A stretch of 64,000 bases of DNA from Billgrantia tianxiuensis (lineage in GTDB: Bacteria; Pseudomonadota; Gammaproteobacteria; Pseudomonadales; Halomonadaceae), in assembly GCF_009834345.1 (NCBI RefSeq), contig NZ_CP035042.1, positions 682,001 to 746,000 on the forward strand, given 5' to 3'. Shown here in pieces: positions 37,421 to 50,305 of this stretch; positions within the stretch are counted from its first letter, which is position 1; each line of letters starts with the position of its first letter. The position numbers were made by a program, and so were the translations under genes. The notes beneath the pieces were generated by a model. It did no database searches. It was not told where the DNA came from and saw only the letters and a program-made list of their open reading frames with translations.

Positions 37421-40008
37421 CTACAGCTGCTTCCGCCAGGCATAGATCAACTCCAGCGCTTGGCGCGGCGTCAGCTCATCCGGGTCGAGGCCGGCTAGGG
37501 CGTCGAGCAGCGGGTGCGGCGCGGTGGCGAACAGGTCGCTCTGCATCGGCTTGGCTGCGTTGGCGTTATAGGTTTCGCCGCGACTGCTCTGGTCCACCTC
37601 CTGCTGCTCGAGCTGCGCCAACTTGTCGCGTGCGCGTGCAATGACGGATTGAGGCACGCCGGCCAGTTGGGCCACCTGCAAGCCGTAGCTTTGACTGGCA
37701 GGGCCCTCTTCCACCCGATGCATGAAAACGATGCCATCGCGGTGTTCGGCGGCGGTGAGGTGCACGTTGGCTACCCCCTCGGCCTGCTCGGCCAGCGCGG
37801 TCATCTCGAAATAATGGGTGGCGAACAGGGTGAAGGCGCGTGTGCGGGTCAGGTGCTCGGCGCTGGCCCAGGCCAGCGACAGGCCGTCGAAGGTGCTGGT
37901 GCCTCGCCCGATCTCGTCCATCAGCACCAGGCTATGGTCGGTGGCGTTGTGCAGGATACTGGCGGTCTCGGTCATCTCCACCATGAAGGTGGAGCGGCCG
38001 CCGGCCAGGTCGTCCGACGAGCCGATGCGGGTGAAGATGCGGTCCACCGGGCCGATGCACGCCTCGTCCGCCGGCACGAAGCTGCCGGTATGGGCGAGCA
38101 GGACGATCAGCGCCGCCTGGCGCATGTAGGTCGATTTACCGCCCATGTTGGGACCGGTGATGACCAGCATGCGGCGGCGGTCGTCGAGCATCAGGTCGTT
38201 GGGCACGAAGGGGGCGTCGCTGACGTGCTCCACCACCGGGTGGCGTCCGCCGCGAATCTCGATGCCCGGCGCTTCGGCGAGACGGGGCCGCGAGAAGCCG
38301 AGTGCCTGGGCGCGCTCAGCGAAGGCCGCCAGCACGTCCAGGGCGGCCAGAGCGCGGCCGGTGCCTTGGAGCGCATTGAGTTCGGCGTTGAGTGAATCGA
38401 GTAGGCCGTCGTAGAGCAGCTTCTCGCGGGCCAGGGCTCGCGACTTGGCCGACAGCGCCTTGTCCTCGAACTCCTTGAGTTCGGGGATGATGAAGCGCTC
38501 GGCGTTCTTCAGGGTCTGGCGCCGGATGTAGTCGACCGGTGCCTCGCGGGCCTGGGCGCGGGGGATCTCGATGTAGTAGCCGTGCACCCGGTTGTAGCCC
38601 ACCTTGAGGCCGGCGAGGCCGGTGCGCTCGCGCTCGCGGACCTCGAGCTGCACCAGGTAGTCGCCGGCATGCTCGGCCAGCCCGCGGTAGTCGTCGAGCT
38701 CGGCGTCGAAGCCTTCGCGAATCACGCCGCCGTCGCGAATTACCACGGGCGGGTTGTCGACCAGCCCACGGGCGAGCAGGTCGGCGAGTTCGGGGTAGGG
38801 GCGGATATGGTGACTCAGCTCGTCGAGTGCGGTGCCGTCACTGTAGCCGGCGAGTTCGCGCTCGAGTTCCGGCAGGGCCAGCAGGGCGTCGCGCAGGCGC
38901 GCGAGGTCTCGCGGTCGCGCACTGTAGAGCGCGACACGCGCAAGGATGCGCTCGACGTCGCCGATCGCCTTGAGCAACTCGCGCAGGGCCATGAAGCCCT
39001 CCTGCTCGAGCAGCAGGGCGACCGCCGCCTGGCGTCCCTGCACCTGGGCACGGTCGCGCAGCGGGCGGTTGAGCCAGCGCTTGAGCAGTCGCGAGCCCAT
39101 GGCGGTGGCGGTGGTGTCGAGCACACTGGCCAGGGTGTTGTCGCCGCTGCCGCCGAGGTTGGTATCGATCTCCAGGTTGCGACGGCTGGCGGCATCGATC
39201 ACCACGGCATCGTCGCGGCTCTCCACGCCGAGCGCGGTAACGTGAGGTAGCCGCGAGCGCTGGGTGTCGCGGGCATACTCGACCAGCACCCCGGCAGCGG
39301 TGAGTGCCGCTTGGAGATGAGCGCAGCCGAAACCGCGCAGATCCTGTACCTGGAATTGATCGCACAGCAGGCGGTTGGCGGTTTCGAGATCGAACAGCCA
39401 GTCGCTCTGGCGGCGCAGGCCCTGCCTTCCCTCCAGGGCGGGAGGCAGTGACAGGCTTTCGGGTACCAGCAGCTCCGCGGGATCGAGGCGCTGCAGTTCG
39501 GCGAGCATGTCCCTTCGCCCTCCACCTCCAGCACGCTGAAGCGTCCACTGGAAAGCTCCAGCCAGGCGATTCCCCAGCAGTCGCCGACGGGATGCACGGC
39601 GACCAACAGATTGTCGCGCCGGGCATCGAGCAAGGCCTCGTCGTGCAGCGTACCGGGGGTGACGATGCGCACCACGCGGCGCTCCACCGGTCCCTTGCTC
39701 GTCGCCGGATCGCCGATCTGTTCGCAGATCGCCACCGATTCGCCGGCTTTCACCAGGCGCGCCAAGTAGCCTTCGGCGCTATGGTAGGGCACCCCGGCCA
39801 TGGGAATCGGCTTGCCCGCGGACTGGCCGCGCTGGGTCAGGGTGATATCGAGTAGCGCGGCGGCGCGTCTGGCGTCGTCGAAGAACAGTTCGTAGAAGTC
39901 GCCCATTCGATAGAAGAGCAGCACGTCAGGGTGCTCGCGCTTGATCTTCAGGTACTGAGCCATCATCGGCGTATGGCTCGGCACATCCGTCTTGACCGCG
40001 TCGTTCAT
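37421..40008 (-). CDS. mutS: DNA mismatch repair protein MutS, frameshifted in this sequence
   Basis: Two overlapping frames give one 862-residue protein if a base is restored in CCC at 39511-39513 (coding [13 protein letters not shown]). N-terminus from 40008: [17 protein letters not shown] and the mismatch-contact [15 protein letters not shown] with the Phe-x-Glu reading motif. Then the connector, core and clamp domains, and the ATPase with Walker [39 protein letters not shown] and [14 protein letters not shown]. It recognises mispairs and recruits MutL. If the break were real the strain would be a mutator; error is more likely. Confidence 0.95.
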
Positions 40009-40161
40009 GCTTTCTCGGCTGGCTTGTCGGTTGTGTGGGGCATGGAAGAGAGCAAGGTTACCACGCCCCACCCGCGCTCGACATGCCGTAACAAAGCCAC
40101 GGCATCAGGAGGCGTCGTTTTGACCATAATGACTGGCGCCATTGGACAAAGGGAGGCATCC

Positions 40162-41268
40162 ATGGAGACGGAACTCTGGCAAGACTGGGGGGCATGGCTA
40201 AGCCAGCCTACCCTGGTGACTGCGCTCCTGCTGCTGGGCATCACGCTAGTCGCTTACCTCGTCCTGCGCCTGGCATTGCGCCTGCTCGTTGGCCGCATCA
40301 TCGACTGGTCGGCCCATGGGCGCGGACACTGGCGGCACTATGCCGCGCATATCGCCGAGCATACCAGCCGGCTGTTGCTCGCCGTGCTGGCATTGCAGGT
40401 TGCCCTGTTCGTGGTAGAGCTCGATCCTGTCTGGGAACAGCGGGTCAGCCACCTGTGGTTCCTTGTGTTGGCGTTTCAGTTCGGCCTGTGGGTCGATGCC
40501 GCGCTCGACCTGTGGAAGGAGGGTACGCTGCGATCGGAGGCCGGGCGCGATAACCAGCTGACCGTGACCATGGTCCTGCTGATGTTTCGCACCGGGCTCT
40601 GGGCCGTGGTGCTGCTTTCCATCCTGGCCAATCTGGGGGTCAACATCACCGCCTTCGTGGCCAGCCTGGGGATCGGCGGCATTGCCATCGCGCTGGCGGT
40701 GCAGACGCTGCTCGGCGACCTGTTCGCCTCTGCGTCGATCGGCATCGACAAGCCGTTCAAGGTCGGACACTTCATCGTCTTCGGCGATATCGCCGGCACC
40801 ATCGAGTACATCGGGCTCAAGACCACCCGTATACGCAGCCTCAGCGGCGAGCAAATCATCATCTCCAACACTCGCCTGCTGCAGCAGACCATTCATAACT
40901 ACAACCGCATGCAGGAGCGGCGTGTGGTGTTCAACCTGTCGCTCTCCTTTCGGACGCCGCTGGATAAGGTGCGCGAGGTGCCGGAGGTGGTCAGGCAGGT
41001 CATCGAATCGGTGGAGAGCACGCGCTTCGACCGGGCCCATCTGCGTTTCTTCGATGACTACGCGCTGAAATACGAAGTCGTCTACTACGTACTCAGCTCG
41101 GATTTCACGCTCTACATGGATATTCAGCAGGCGATCAACTTCGGCTTGCTGGACGAATTGCGCAAGCGCGAGATCAAATTCGCCATGCCGGTGCGCTCGC
41201 TCGAGTTCCTCGACGAAGTGCCATCCACCGCTACCGGCTTTCAGGTGCAGCAGGCCTCGCGGTCGTGA
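40162..41268 (+). CDS. MscS-family mechanosensitive ion channel
   Basis: A 368-residue membrane protein with four to five hydrophobic segments before the MscS core. The start at 40162 follows GGGAGGCATCC; the frame is open back to 39931 through intergenic DNA. Pore helix TM3 is ITAFVASLGIGGIAIALAVQ with the usual Gly/Ala pattern, followed by LLGDLFASASIGIDKPFKVGHFI, the diagnostic beta-domain entry, and IRSLSGEQIIISN. Such channels release solutes on hypo-osmotic shock, which suits a halophile. Divergent from mutS. Confidence 0.9.
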   Translation: METELWQDWGAWLSQPTLVTALLLLGITLVAYLVLRLALRLLVGRIIDWSAHGRGHWRHYAAHIAEHTSRLLLAVLALQVALFVVELDPVWEQRVSHLWFLVLAFQFGLWVDAALDLWKEGTLRSEAGRDNQLTVTMVLLMFRTGLWAVVLLSILANLGVNITAFVASLGIGGIAIALAVQTLLGDLFASASIGIDKPFKVGHFIVFGDIAGTIEYIGLKTTRIRSLSGEQIIISNTRLLQQTIHNYNRMQERRVVFNLSLSFRTPLDKVREVPEVVRQVIESVESTRFDRAHLRFFDDYALKYEVVYYVLSSDFTLYMDIQQAINFGLLDELRKREIKFAMPVRSLEFLDEVPSTATGFQVQQASRS

Positions 41269-41414
41269 GGCCGTTGCTGGCGGGTAGGAGCATCAGGACC
41301 ACTGATGATGCCGGGGAGCAGGATGCGCTATGGTAAGGCAGTCGCAGAACCTTTGGACGGTGCCGCCGGTTCTACTCGGAAAGCGCCGACTCTCTCGCAA
41401 AAAGGAGCGATACC

Positions 41415-41936
41415 ATGCCCCATAGTGCATCCAGTCTGGCCAACCTCGATCTCGCCACGCTCGCCGAGCGGCTCGGGCGGCGTTGCCGTGAGCATGGCGT
41501 CAGCGTCACCGCGGCCGAGTCCTGCACTGGAGGCGGGGTGGCCAGCGCCATCACTTCGGTAGCCGGTAGCTCGGACTACTTCGAAACCGGCTACGTGACC
41601 TACTCCAACGCCGCCAAGGCACGCCTACTCGGCGTACCCGAGGCAACGATCGCCCAGCACGGGGCGGTCAGCCGCGAAGTGGTGGAGGCCATGGTGGCCG
41701 GCGCCTGTCGCGACAGCGGGGCCAAGCTCGGCGTGGCGATCAGCGGTGTGGCGGGGCCCGACGGCGGCACGCCGGAGAAACCGGTAGGTACCGTGTGGCT
41801 GGCCTGGGGCAGCGAGGCGCGGCAGCAGGCCGAGCGCTTCCAGTTTCCCGGCGATCGTCGTGCGGTACGCGAGCGTGCAGTACGCGAAGCCATCGTCGGG
41901 CTGATTCGCTACCTCGAGGCCGAGCCGCATTCGTAG
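41415..41936 (+). CDS. pncC: Nicotinamide-nucleotide amidase (CinA C-terminal domain)
   Basis: A 173-residue stand-alone CinA C-terminal domain. Seen: VTAAESCTGGGVASAITSVAGSS (catalytic Ser/Lys region), YVTYSNAAKARLLGV, VSREVVEAMVAGAC and VAISGVAGPDGGTPEKPVGTV. It deamidates nicotinamide mononucleotide to nicotinate mononucleotide in pyridine nucleotide recycling. It directly precedes recA, the conserved cinA-recA arrangement, but the LexA box lies between them. Confidence 0.93.
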   Translation: MPHSASSLANLDLATLAERLGRRCREHGVSVTAAESCTGGGVASAITSVAGSSDYFETGYVTYSNAAKARLLGVPEATIAQHGAVSREVVEAMVAGACRDSGAKLGVAISGVAGPDGGTPEKPVGTVWLAWGSEARQQAERFQFPGDRRAVRERAVREAIVGLIRYLEAEPHS

Positions 41937-41969
41937 TGCTAGGCGCGCGGCGTTTTTTTCGTCATACTA

Positions 41970-41985
41970 CTGTCCAACCATACAG
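41970..41985. promoter_or_regulatory. LexA (SOS) box of recA
   Basis: CTGTCCAACCATACAG fits the CTG-N10-CAG gammaproteobacterial LexA site and is flanked by TA/TG. It lies 80 bases upstream of the recA start, as expected for SOS induction of recA-recX. Confidence 0.85.
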
Positions 41986-42065
41986 TGTCAGGCGAGCTCC
42001 CCCGTCGGCAGCCCGCCCTACATTATGCATCTGCAAGCGTCAGCGAGTTCTGCGAGGAGAGCCAC

Positions 42066-43130
<1,065 letters not shown>

Positions 43131-43133
43131 GCC

Positions 43134-43616
43134 ATGCCTGTACGGCCCGAAGCCGAACATGCGTCGTCCCCGCGGGACGACGCCATCCGTCTGCTGGCCC
43201 GGCGTGAGTATTCGCGCGCCGAGCTGGCGCAGCGGCTATCGGTCCGAACCCACTCCCCCGAGGCGATCGACGACTGCCTCGATGCGTTGGCCGAGGCCGG
43301 TTTGCAGTCCGACGCCCGCTTCGCCGAGAGCTTTCTGCGCTCGCGGGTCACGCGTGGCCAGGGGCCGCTGAAGATCCGCGCCGAGCTGGAGCGGCGCGGT
43401 GTCGAGCGTGCCCTGATCGCGGCCGTGCTGGCCGAGGCCGAGCAGGAGAGCGAGGTCGACTGGTTCGAGCTTGCCCGCGAAGTGCTCGAGCGACGCTTCT
43501 CCAGCCCAGGCGACTCCCCCCGCGAACGCGCCCGGCGCGAGCGTTTCCTGGCCTCGCGCGGCTTCGACTTCGAGCAGATTCGTCACGCTCTGGAGCGACT
43601 CGGCGCCGCCGAATGA
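43134..43616 (+). CDS. recX: RecA regulatory protein RecX
   Basis: A 160-residue helical protein built of three-helix repeats: AIRLLARREYSRAELAQRL, LDALAEAGLQSDARFAESFLRSRVTRGQGPLKIRAEL and RFLASRGFDFEQIRHAL are classic RecX segments. It caps RecA filaments and limits RecA activity. It starts three bases after the recA stop and is co-transcribed under SOS control. Confidence 0.95.
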   Translation: MPVRPEAEHASSPRDDAIRLLARREYSRAELAQRLSVRTHSPEAIDDCLDALAEAGLQSDARFAESFLRSRVTRGQGPLKIRAELERRGVERALIAAVLAEAEQESEVDWFELAREVLERRFSSPGDSPRERARRERFLASRGFDFEQIRHALERLGAAE

Positions 43617-43660
43617 GCGACAGCTTGAACGCCTCCCCTTTAGTCGCTTGACAACTGCGT

Positions 43661-43666
43661 TATAAT
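43661..43666 (+). promoter_or_regulatory. Probable -10 element of alaS
   Basis: Perfect TATAAT about 120 bases before the alaS start. A TTGACA lies only seven bases upstream and is too close to be its -35; TTTAGT at 43639-43644 is at workable spacing. Confidence 0.55.
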
Positions 43667-43701
43667 GCCTCCCTTTGTGACGCCCCAGGTGGCGCTCCTG
43701 A

Positions 43702-46396
<2,695 letters not shown>

Positions 46397-46403
46397 CGGT
46401 TGA

Positions 46404-46434
46404 ACAGGGACGGTAGCGCATGCTCCGTCCCTGT
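46404..46434. terminator. Hairpin between alaS and lysC
   Basis: Perfect 10-bp stem ACAGGGACGG (46404-46413) with CCGTCCCTGT (46425-46434), 11-base loop, no T run. It may attenuate read-through into lysC. Confidence 0.55.
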
Positions 46435-46500
46435 GTGCATGGACACATCTTTCACTCATCCGGGCGCGACCCCGCTCGACATACGAGGGAAAAAACGCAG

Positions 46501-47751
46501 ATGGCACTATACGTACAGAAATTCGGCGGCACCTCGGTGGGCTCCGTGGAGCGCATCAAGGCCGTGGCCGAGAAGGTCAAGGGCTTTCGTGACGACGGCC
46601 ATCAGGTGGTGGTCGTGGTCTCCGCCATGAGCGGCGAGACCAACCGTCTGATCGCCATGGCCAACGAGATCAACGACGAGCCCACGCCGCGCGAAATGGA
46701 CATGCTGGTTTCCACCGGCGAGCAGGTGACCATCTCGCTGCTGGCTCTCGCCCTGCACAAGCTGGGCGTGCCGGCCACCTCCTATACCGGCTCCCAGGTG
46801 GGGATCCTGACCGACAGCGCCCACACCAAGGCACGCATCCAGCGTATCGAGACCGACGAGATGCGCGAAGACCTCGACGAGGGCAAGGTGGTCGTGGTCG
46901 CCGGCTTCCAGGGGGTCGACGAGGAGGGCAACATCACCACCCTCGGTCGCGGCGGCTCCGATACCACCGGCGTGGCGCTGGCGGCGGCGCTGGGCGCCGA
47001 CGAGTGCCAGATCTACACCGACGTCGATGGCGTCTATACCACCGATCCACGGGTCTGCTCGAAGGCACAGCGCCTCGACACCATCACCGTCGAGGAGATG
47101 CTGGAGCTGGCGAGCCTTGGCTCCAAGGTGCTTCAGATCCGCTCGGTGGAATTCGCCGGTAAGTACAATGTCCCGCTGCGTGTGCTGTCCAGTTTTCAGG
47201 ATGGCCCCGGCACCCTGATCGTTGCTGAATCCGACCAAGACGAGGACTCCATGGAAGAACCGCTGATCTCAGGCATCGCCTTCACCGCCAACGAGGCCAA
47301 GCTGACGCTGCTCCACACGCCGGACGTGCCTGGCGTCGCCTCGCGCATTCTCGGACCGATCGCCGATGCCAACATCGAAGTCGACATGATCGTGCAGAAC
47401 GTGGCGCCTGCCGGTGACTACACCGACTTCACCTTCACCGTGGCCAAGGGGGATTACAAGAAGACCCTCAAGATCCTCGAGGAGCAGGTGATCCCCGATC
47501 TGGGCGGCGGTGAGGTCAATGGTGACGATAACATCGCCAAGGTCTCGCTGGTCGGTGTGGGAATGCGCTCACATGCCGGCGTGGCGTCCAAGATGTTCCG
47601 CGTCCTGGCCGACGAGAACATCAACATCCGCATGGTCTCCACCTCGGAAATCAAGATTTCGGTGGTGATCGACGAAAAACAGATGGAACTTGCCGTTCGC
47701 GCCCTGCACACCGCTTTTGGTCTGGATAAGAGCGATATCGAAAGCGAATAG
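46501..47751 (+). CDS. lysC: Aspartokinase
   Basis: A 416-residue aspartate kinase, first step of the Lys/Thr/Met family. Catalytic domain: YVQKFGGTSVGSVERI, VVVVVSAMSGETNRL, TLGRGGSDTTGVALAAAL. Two C-terminal ACT domains (from about residue 265: GIAFTANEAKLTLL; and 345: AKVSLVGVGMRSHAGV) supply lysine/threonine feedback. It is a monofunctional enzyme. An internal start for a separate beta subunit is possible but not evident. alaS-lysC-csrA is the conserved order. Confidence 0.96.
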   Translation: MALYVQKFGGTSVGSVERIKAVAEKVKGFRDDGHQVVVVVSAMSGETNRLIAMANEINDEPTPREMDMLVSTGEQVTISLLALALHKLGVPATSYTGSQVGILTDSAHTKARIQRIETDEMREDLDEGKVVVVAGFQGVDEEGNITTLGRGGSDTTGVALAAALGADECQIYTDVDGVYTTDPRVCSKAQRLDTITVEEMLELASLGSKVLQIRSVEFAGKYNVPLRVLSSFQDGPGTLIVAESDQDEDSMEEPLISGIAFTANEAKLTLLHTPDVPGVASRILGPIADANIEVDMIVQNVAPAGDYTDFTFTVAKGDYKKTLKILEEQVIPDLGGGEVNGDDNIAKVSLVGVGMRSHAGVASKMFRVLADENINIRMVSTSEIKISVVIDEKQMELAVRALHTAFGLDKSDIESE

Positions 47752-47926
47752 GGAAGTTACAAGAAAATTAACAAGGTACGGACGACTAAAGGCGGTGCCT
47801 TTTCTACTCTGTTGGGGAGTTGCTGCCTGGGGAAGCGACGGTCTGATGAGATTGGTACGGCTTCCCTTCAACGCTGTCATGATGTCATGGTGGGGTTGGT
47901 GGTGGTGCACAGTAGAGAAAATGTTA

Positions 47927-47932
47927 CATAAT
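47927..47932 (+). promoter_or_regulatory. Possible -10 element of csrA
   Basis: CATAAT in the AT-rich 250-base gap between lysC and csrA, about 70 bases before the csrA start. No convincing -35 was found; read-through from lysC is also possible. Confidence 0.35.
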
Positions 47933-48003
47933 GCAAGCAGCAGCTTAGCGTCGATGGGATCGACGCGTATCCCGTTGCTAGTCGTCTGAGAAGGAGATCA
48001 GTC

Positions 48004-48204
48004 ATGCTCATCCTGACCCGCCGTGTCGGAGAAACGCTGATGATCGGTGATGACATCACCGTGACCGTCCTTGGCGTCAAGGGCAATCAGGTCCGCATTG
48101 GCGTCAATGCCCCCAAAGATGTCGCTGTGCATCGTGAAGAGATCTATCAGCGCATCCAACGGGAGAAATCCGACGAAGAAGGGGGAAGTGGTCCGTCTTC
48201 GTAA
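48004..48204 (+). CDS. csrA: Carbon storage regulator CsrA/RsmA
   Basis: A 66-residue dimeric RNA-binding protein: [40 protein letters not shown] (region 1-40, shown in part by its key residues Leu4, Arg6, Arg7 and the [10 protein letters not shown] helix with Arg44). Leu4 and Arg44, which contact GGA in target RNA, are kept. It represses translation of mRNAs with GGA near the ribosome-binding site and is titrated by CsrB/RsmZ RNAs such as the one at 36420. AGAAGGAGATCAGTC precedes the ATG. Confidence 0.97.
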   Translation: MLILTRRVGETLMIGDDITVTVLGVKGNQVRIGVNAPKDVAVHREEIYQRIQREKSDEEGGSGPSS

Positions 48205-48256
48205 CGGAGCGCCGTTTCCGATCCTTCCAGCACAGGAAACAAATCACTGAATATGC

Positions 48257-48285
48257 TGGACAAAGGCTCGGGGAAACGATAGGAT
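48257..48285 (+). promoter_or_regulatory. Promoter of the tRNA cluster
   Basis: TGGACA (48257-48262), 17-base spacer, TAGGAT (48280-48285), about 18 bases before the 5' end of tRNA-Ser. Confidence 0.65.
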
Positions 48286-48303
48286 ATGCGCCGTGTCGTT
48301 GAG

Positions 48304-48402
<99 letters not shown>

Positions 48403-48429
48403 ATGTTGTCGTTGTTCGAAGCGTAATGT

Positions 48430-48506
48430 GCGCCCGTAGCTCAGCTGGATAGAGTACCTGACTACGAATCAGGTGGTCGGAGGTTCGAATCCTCCCGGGC
48501 GCGCCA
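48430..48506 (+). tRNA. tRNA-Arg (ACG anticodon), copy 1
   Basis: 77 bases: acceptor GCGCCCG with CGGGCGC, D arm AGCTCAGCTGGATAGAG, anticodon loop CTACGAA, GGTTCGAATCC T arm, encoded CCA. Adenosine 34 would be converted to inosine to read CGU/CGC/CGA. Confidence 0.97.
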
Positions 48507-48598
48507 CGATGGGTGAGTATGAGCATGACTGTGTCATCTCTCGCCGTGCGGTTCGAAGAAAGGCATTCTGCCAGCAAGATCGTCGGATCTTGCCACTA

Positions 48599-48675
48599 GC
48601 GCCCGTAGCTCAGCTGGATAGAGTACCTGACTACGAATCAGGTGGTCGGAGGTTCGAATCCTCCCGGGCGCGCCA
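48599..48675 (+). tRNA. tRNA-Arg (ACG anticodon), copy 2
   Basis: Identical in sequence to the copy at 48430, separated by a 92-base unrelated spacer; a tandem duplication within the same transcript. Terminator follows seven bases later. Confidence 0.97.
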
Positions 48676-48681
48676 GATTTC

Positions 48682-48715
48682 GACCCGTCCTCGTCAGAGG
48701 GCGGGTCTTCTGTCT
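48682..48715 (+). terminator. Terminator of the tRNA cluster
   Basis: Eleven-pair stem (48682-48692 with 48697-48707, one G-U), four-base loop, followed by TTCTGTCTG. Confidence 0.8.
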
Positions 48716-48793
48716 GTGTCCCTGGCACCTGTGCCGGACACGCGTATCGACTAGCCGAGCCGGCATGGGATGATGCCGGTCGCGCGATCGTTT

Positions 48794-48827
48794 GGGTGCC
48801 CTCGTGAGTCGATGGGCACCCTTTTTT
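48794..48827 (+). terminator. Second strong terminator between tRNAs and dusC
   Basis: GGGTGCCC (48794-48801) and GGGCACCC (48814-48821) around a 12-base loop, then TTTTTT (48822-48827). It can back up the first terminator; dusC converges from the right. Confidence 0.85.
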
Positions 48828-48867
48828 ATTCCCTCCTGCTCGTCTCCTGCGGTGCCTTCGGGCCGGC

Positions 48868-49884
48868 TCAGGCTGGCTCGAGCGTGCCGTGAGCCGGCGC
48901 TTCATGGGGCTGGGCAAGCCTGGCGAGCAGCGTCTCGAGCTCGTTGATGCGCTTGACCGCCTGGAAGCGTTGGGCCGCTTCGGCATCGCGCTGTCGCATG
49001 TGATTAAGCCATTGCTTTACCAGGGAGGTGACAATACGGTCGGGGAGTGTGATACGCTGCAATGCAGCAAAGTCTGCCAGAACCTTGGCGCGGGCCTGCC
49101 AGGGAGTGGCGGCTAGCTGCTCGCCGGTTGCCAGCCAGTGGCGTATGCGCGGCGCCAGCCAGGGGTCGGCCAGCGCGCCTCGGCCCAGCATGACGTCGCG
49201 ACAGCCCGAGAGGGTGCGGGCCTTCCAGTAGTCCTCGAGGCTCCAGATGTCGCCGTTGGCCACGACTGGAATGCTCAGGTGGCGGCGGATACGGCCGATC
49301 CACTCCCAGTGAGCCGGAGGTCGGTAGCCCTCGTCTCGAGTGCGGGCATGCACGACCAGTTGCGTGGCGCCGCCGTCCTCTGCGGCCTTGGCGCAGTCGA
49401 GCGCCAGGCGGCGATGCGAGAAGCCGAGGCGGATCTTGGCCGTGACCGGTATCTCGTCGCCCACGGCCGCGTGCACGGCCGCTACGGCCGCGTGCACCCG
49501 GCGAGGGTCGCGTAGCAGCGAGGCGCCGCCGTCATGCCGGTTGACCAGCTTGGCCGGGCAGCCGAAATTGAGATCGATGGCGCTGGCGCCGAGTTTTCTC
49601 GCCTGTTCGGCATTGGCCGCCAGTGCCGCTGGATCGCTGCCGAGCAGTTGGAGAGCCACCGGCACGCCTGAAGGCGTCGTCACGCGCCTGTCGAGCTCGG
49701 GGCAGTGACGCAGGAAGACCTTGGGTGGCAGGCGGGCGTCGACGACGCGGACGAATTCCGTCACCGTCCAGTCGAAGCCGGGCTGGCGGGTCAGCAGGTC
49801 GCGGGTATGAGCATCGATCACGCCCTCCATGGGGGCGAGACCGATCCTACCTTGTAGTAAAACAACAACGTTGGCTTCCACCAT
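48868..49884 (-). CDS. dusC: tRNA-dihydrouridine(16) synthase DusC
   Basis: A 338-residue FMN-dependent TIM-barrel reductase. Seen: IGLAPMEGVIDAHTRDLL, VTEFVRVVDARLPPKVF (DusC-type insertion), LQLLGSDPAALAANA, catalytic Cys in NFGCPAKLVNRHDGGASLL, VVHARTRDEGY, and PVVANGDIWSLEDYW with VMLGRGAL. It reduces U16 in the tRNA D loop. The ATG at 49884 is preferred; a GTG at 49902 behind GAGG is possible, and homologues start close to the LAPMEG motif. Confidence 0.9.
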   Translation of the reverse strand: MVEANVVVLLQGRIGLAPMEGVIDAHTRDLLTRQPGFDWTVTEFVRVVDARLPPKVFLRHCPELDRRVTTPSGVPVALQLLGSDPAALAANAEQARKLGASAIDLNFGCPAKLVNRHDGGASLLRDPRRVHAAVAAVHAAVGDEIPVTAKIRLGFSHRRLALDCAKAAEDGGATQLVVHARTRDEGYRPPAHWEWIGRIRRHLSIPVVANGDIWSLEDYWKARTLSGCRDVMLGRGALADPWLAPRIRHWLATGEQLAATPWQARAKVLADFAALQRITLPDRIVTSLVKQWLNHMRQRDAEAAQRFQAVKRINELETLLARLAQPHEAPAHGTLEPA

Positions 49885-49997
49885 AGGTCGCTTGCAATCC
49901 ACCTCGAGTGGGGGCAGTTTATATGGCCGACTTGAAAGCTTATCGGCATGTTGGCGTCAGTTCGCCAATAAGTCGCGAAGAATAAGGGAGATAATGC

Positions 49998-50246
49998 ATG
50001 CGGGACGAACAGCTGCTGCTGGATGGTCTGGCCCTGATGGGGGTCGGCATGGGGTTTGTTTTTGTTTTTCTTACGCTCCTCGTGCTCGTCACCACCCTGA
50101 TGTCATGGGTCGTATGCCGCCTGGCGCCGGCTACCCCTCCAGCTCCCGCGCCCGTCTCCAAACCCTCTGGCCGTGCGGACGACGCGGAGCTGATGGCTGC
50201 CATCACTGCCGCCATCCATCGCTATCGCCGCCGCCATCGCCGCTGA
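49998..50246 (+). CDS. oadG: Oxaloacetate decarboxylase gamma chain
   Basis: An 82-residue small membrane subunit: one transmembrane helix (about 14-38, LALMGVGMGFVFVFLTLLVLVTTLM in part), a proline-rich linker and a short C-terminal helix ending in basic residues (HRYRRRHRR). OadG assembles the alpha and beta subunits and can bind Zn. Weakly conserved in sequence, so the assignment relies on length, topology and position before oadA and oadB. AGGGAG precedes the ATG. Confidence 0.85.
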   Translation: MRDEQLLLDGLALMGVGMGFVFVFLTLLVLVTTLMSWVVCRLAPATPPAPAPVSKPSGRADDAELMAAITAAIHRYRRRHRR

Positions 50247-50305
50247 TCGACGCCGCAGCGGCCGCCAATACTACTACATAACATGCCATTCACGGGATCA
50301 TTGTC

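Noticed and set aside
37421..40008. mutS as a true pseudogene giving a mutator strain
   Set aside because: The break is one of nine identical-type homopolymer losses, others in essential genes, so error is the simpler reading.
43648..43666. TTGACA and TATAAT upstream of alaS as one promoter
   Set aside because: Only seven bases separate the hexamers; they cannot act as a -35/-10 pair.
47690..47989. 99-codon frame between lysC and csrA
   Set aside because: Overlaps the lysC end, no ribosome-binding site, unlike any family I recognise.
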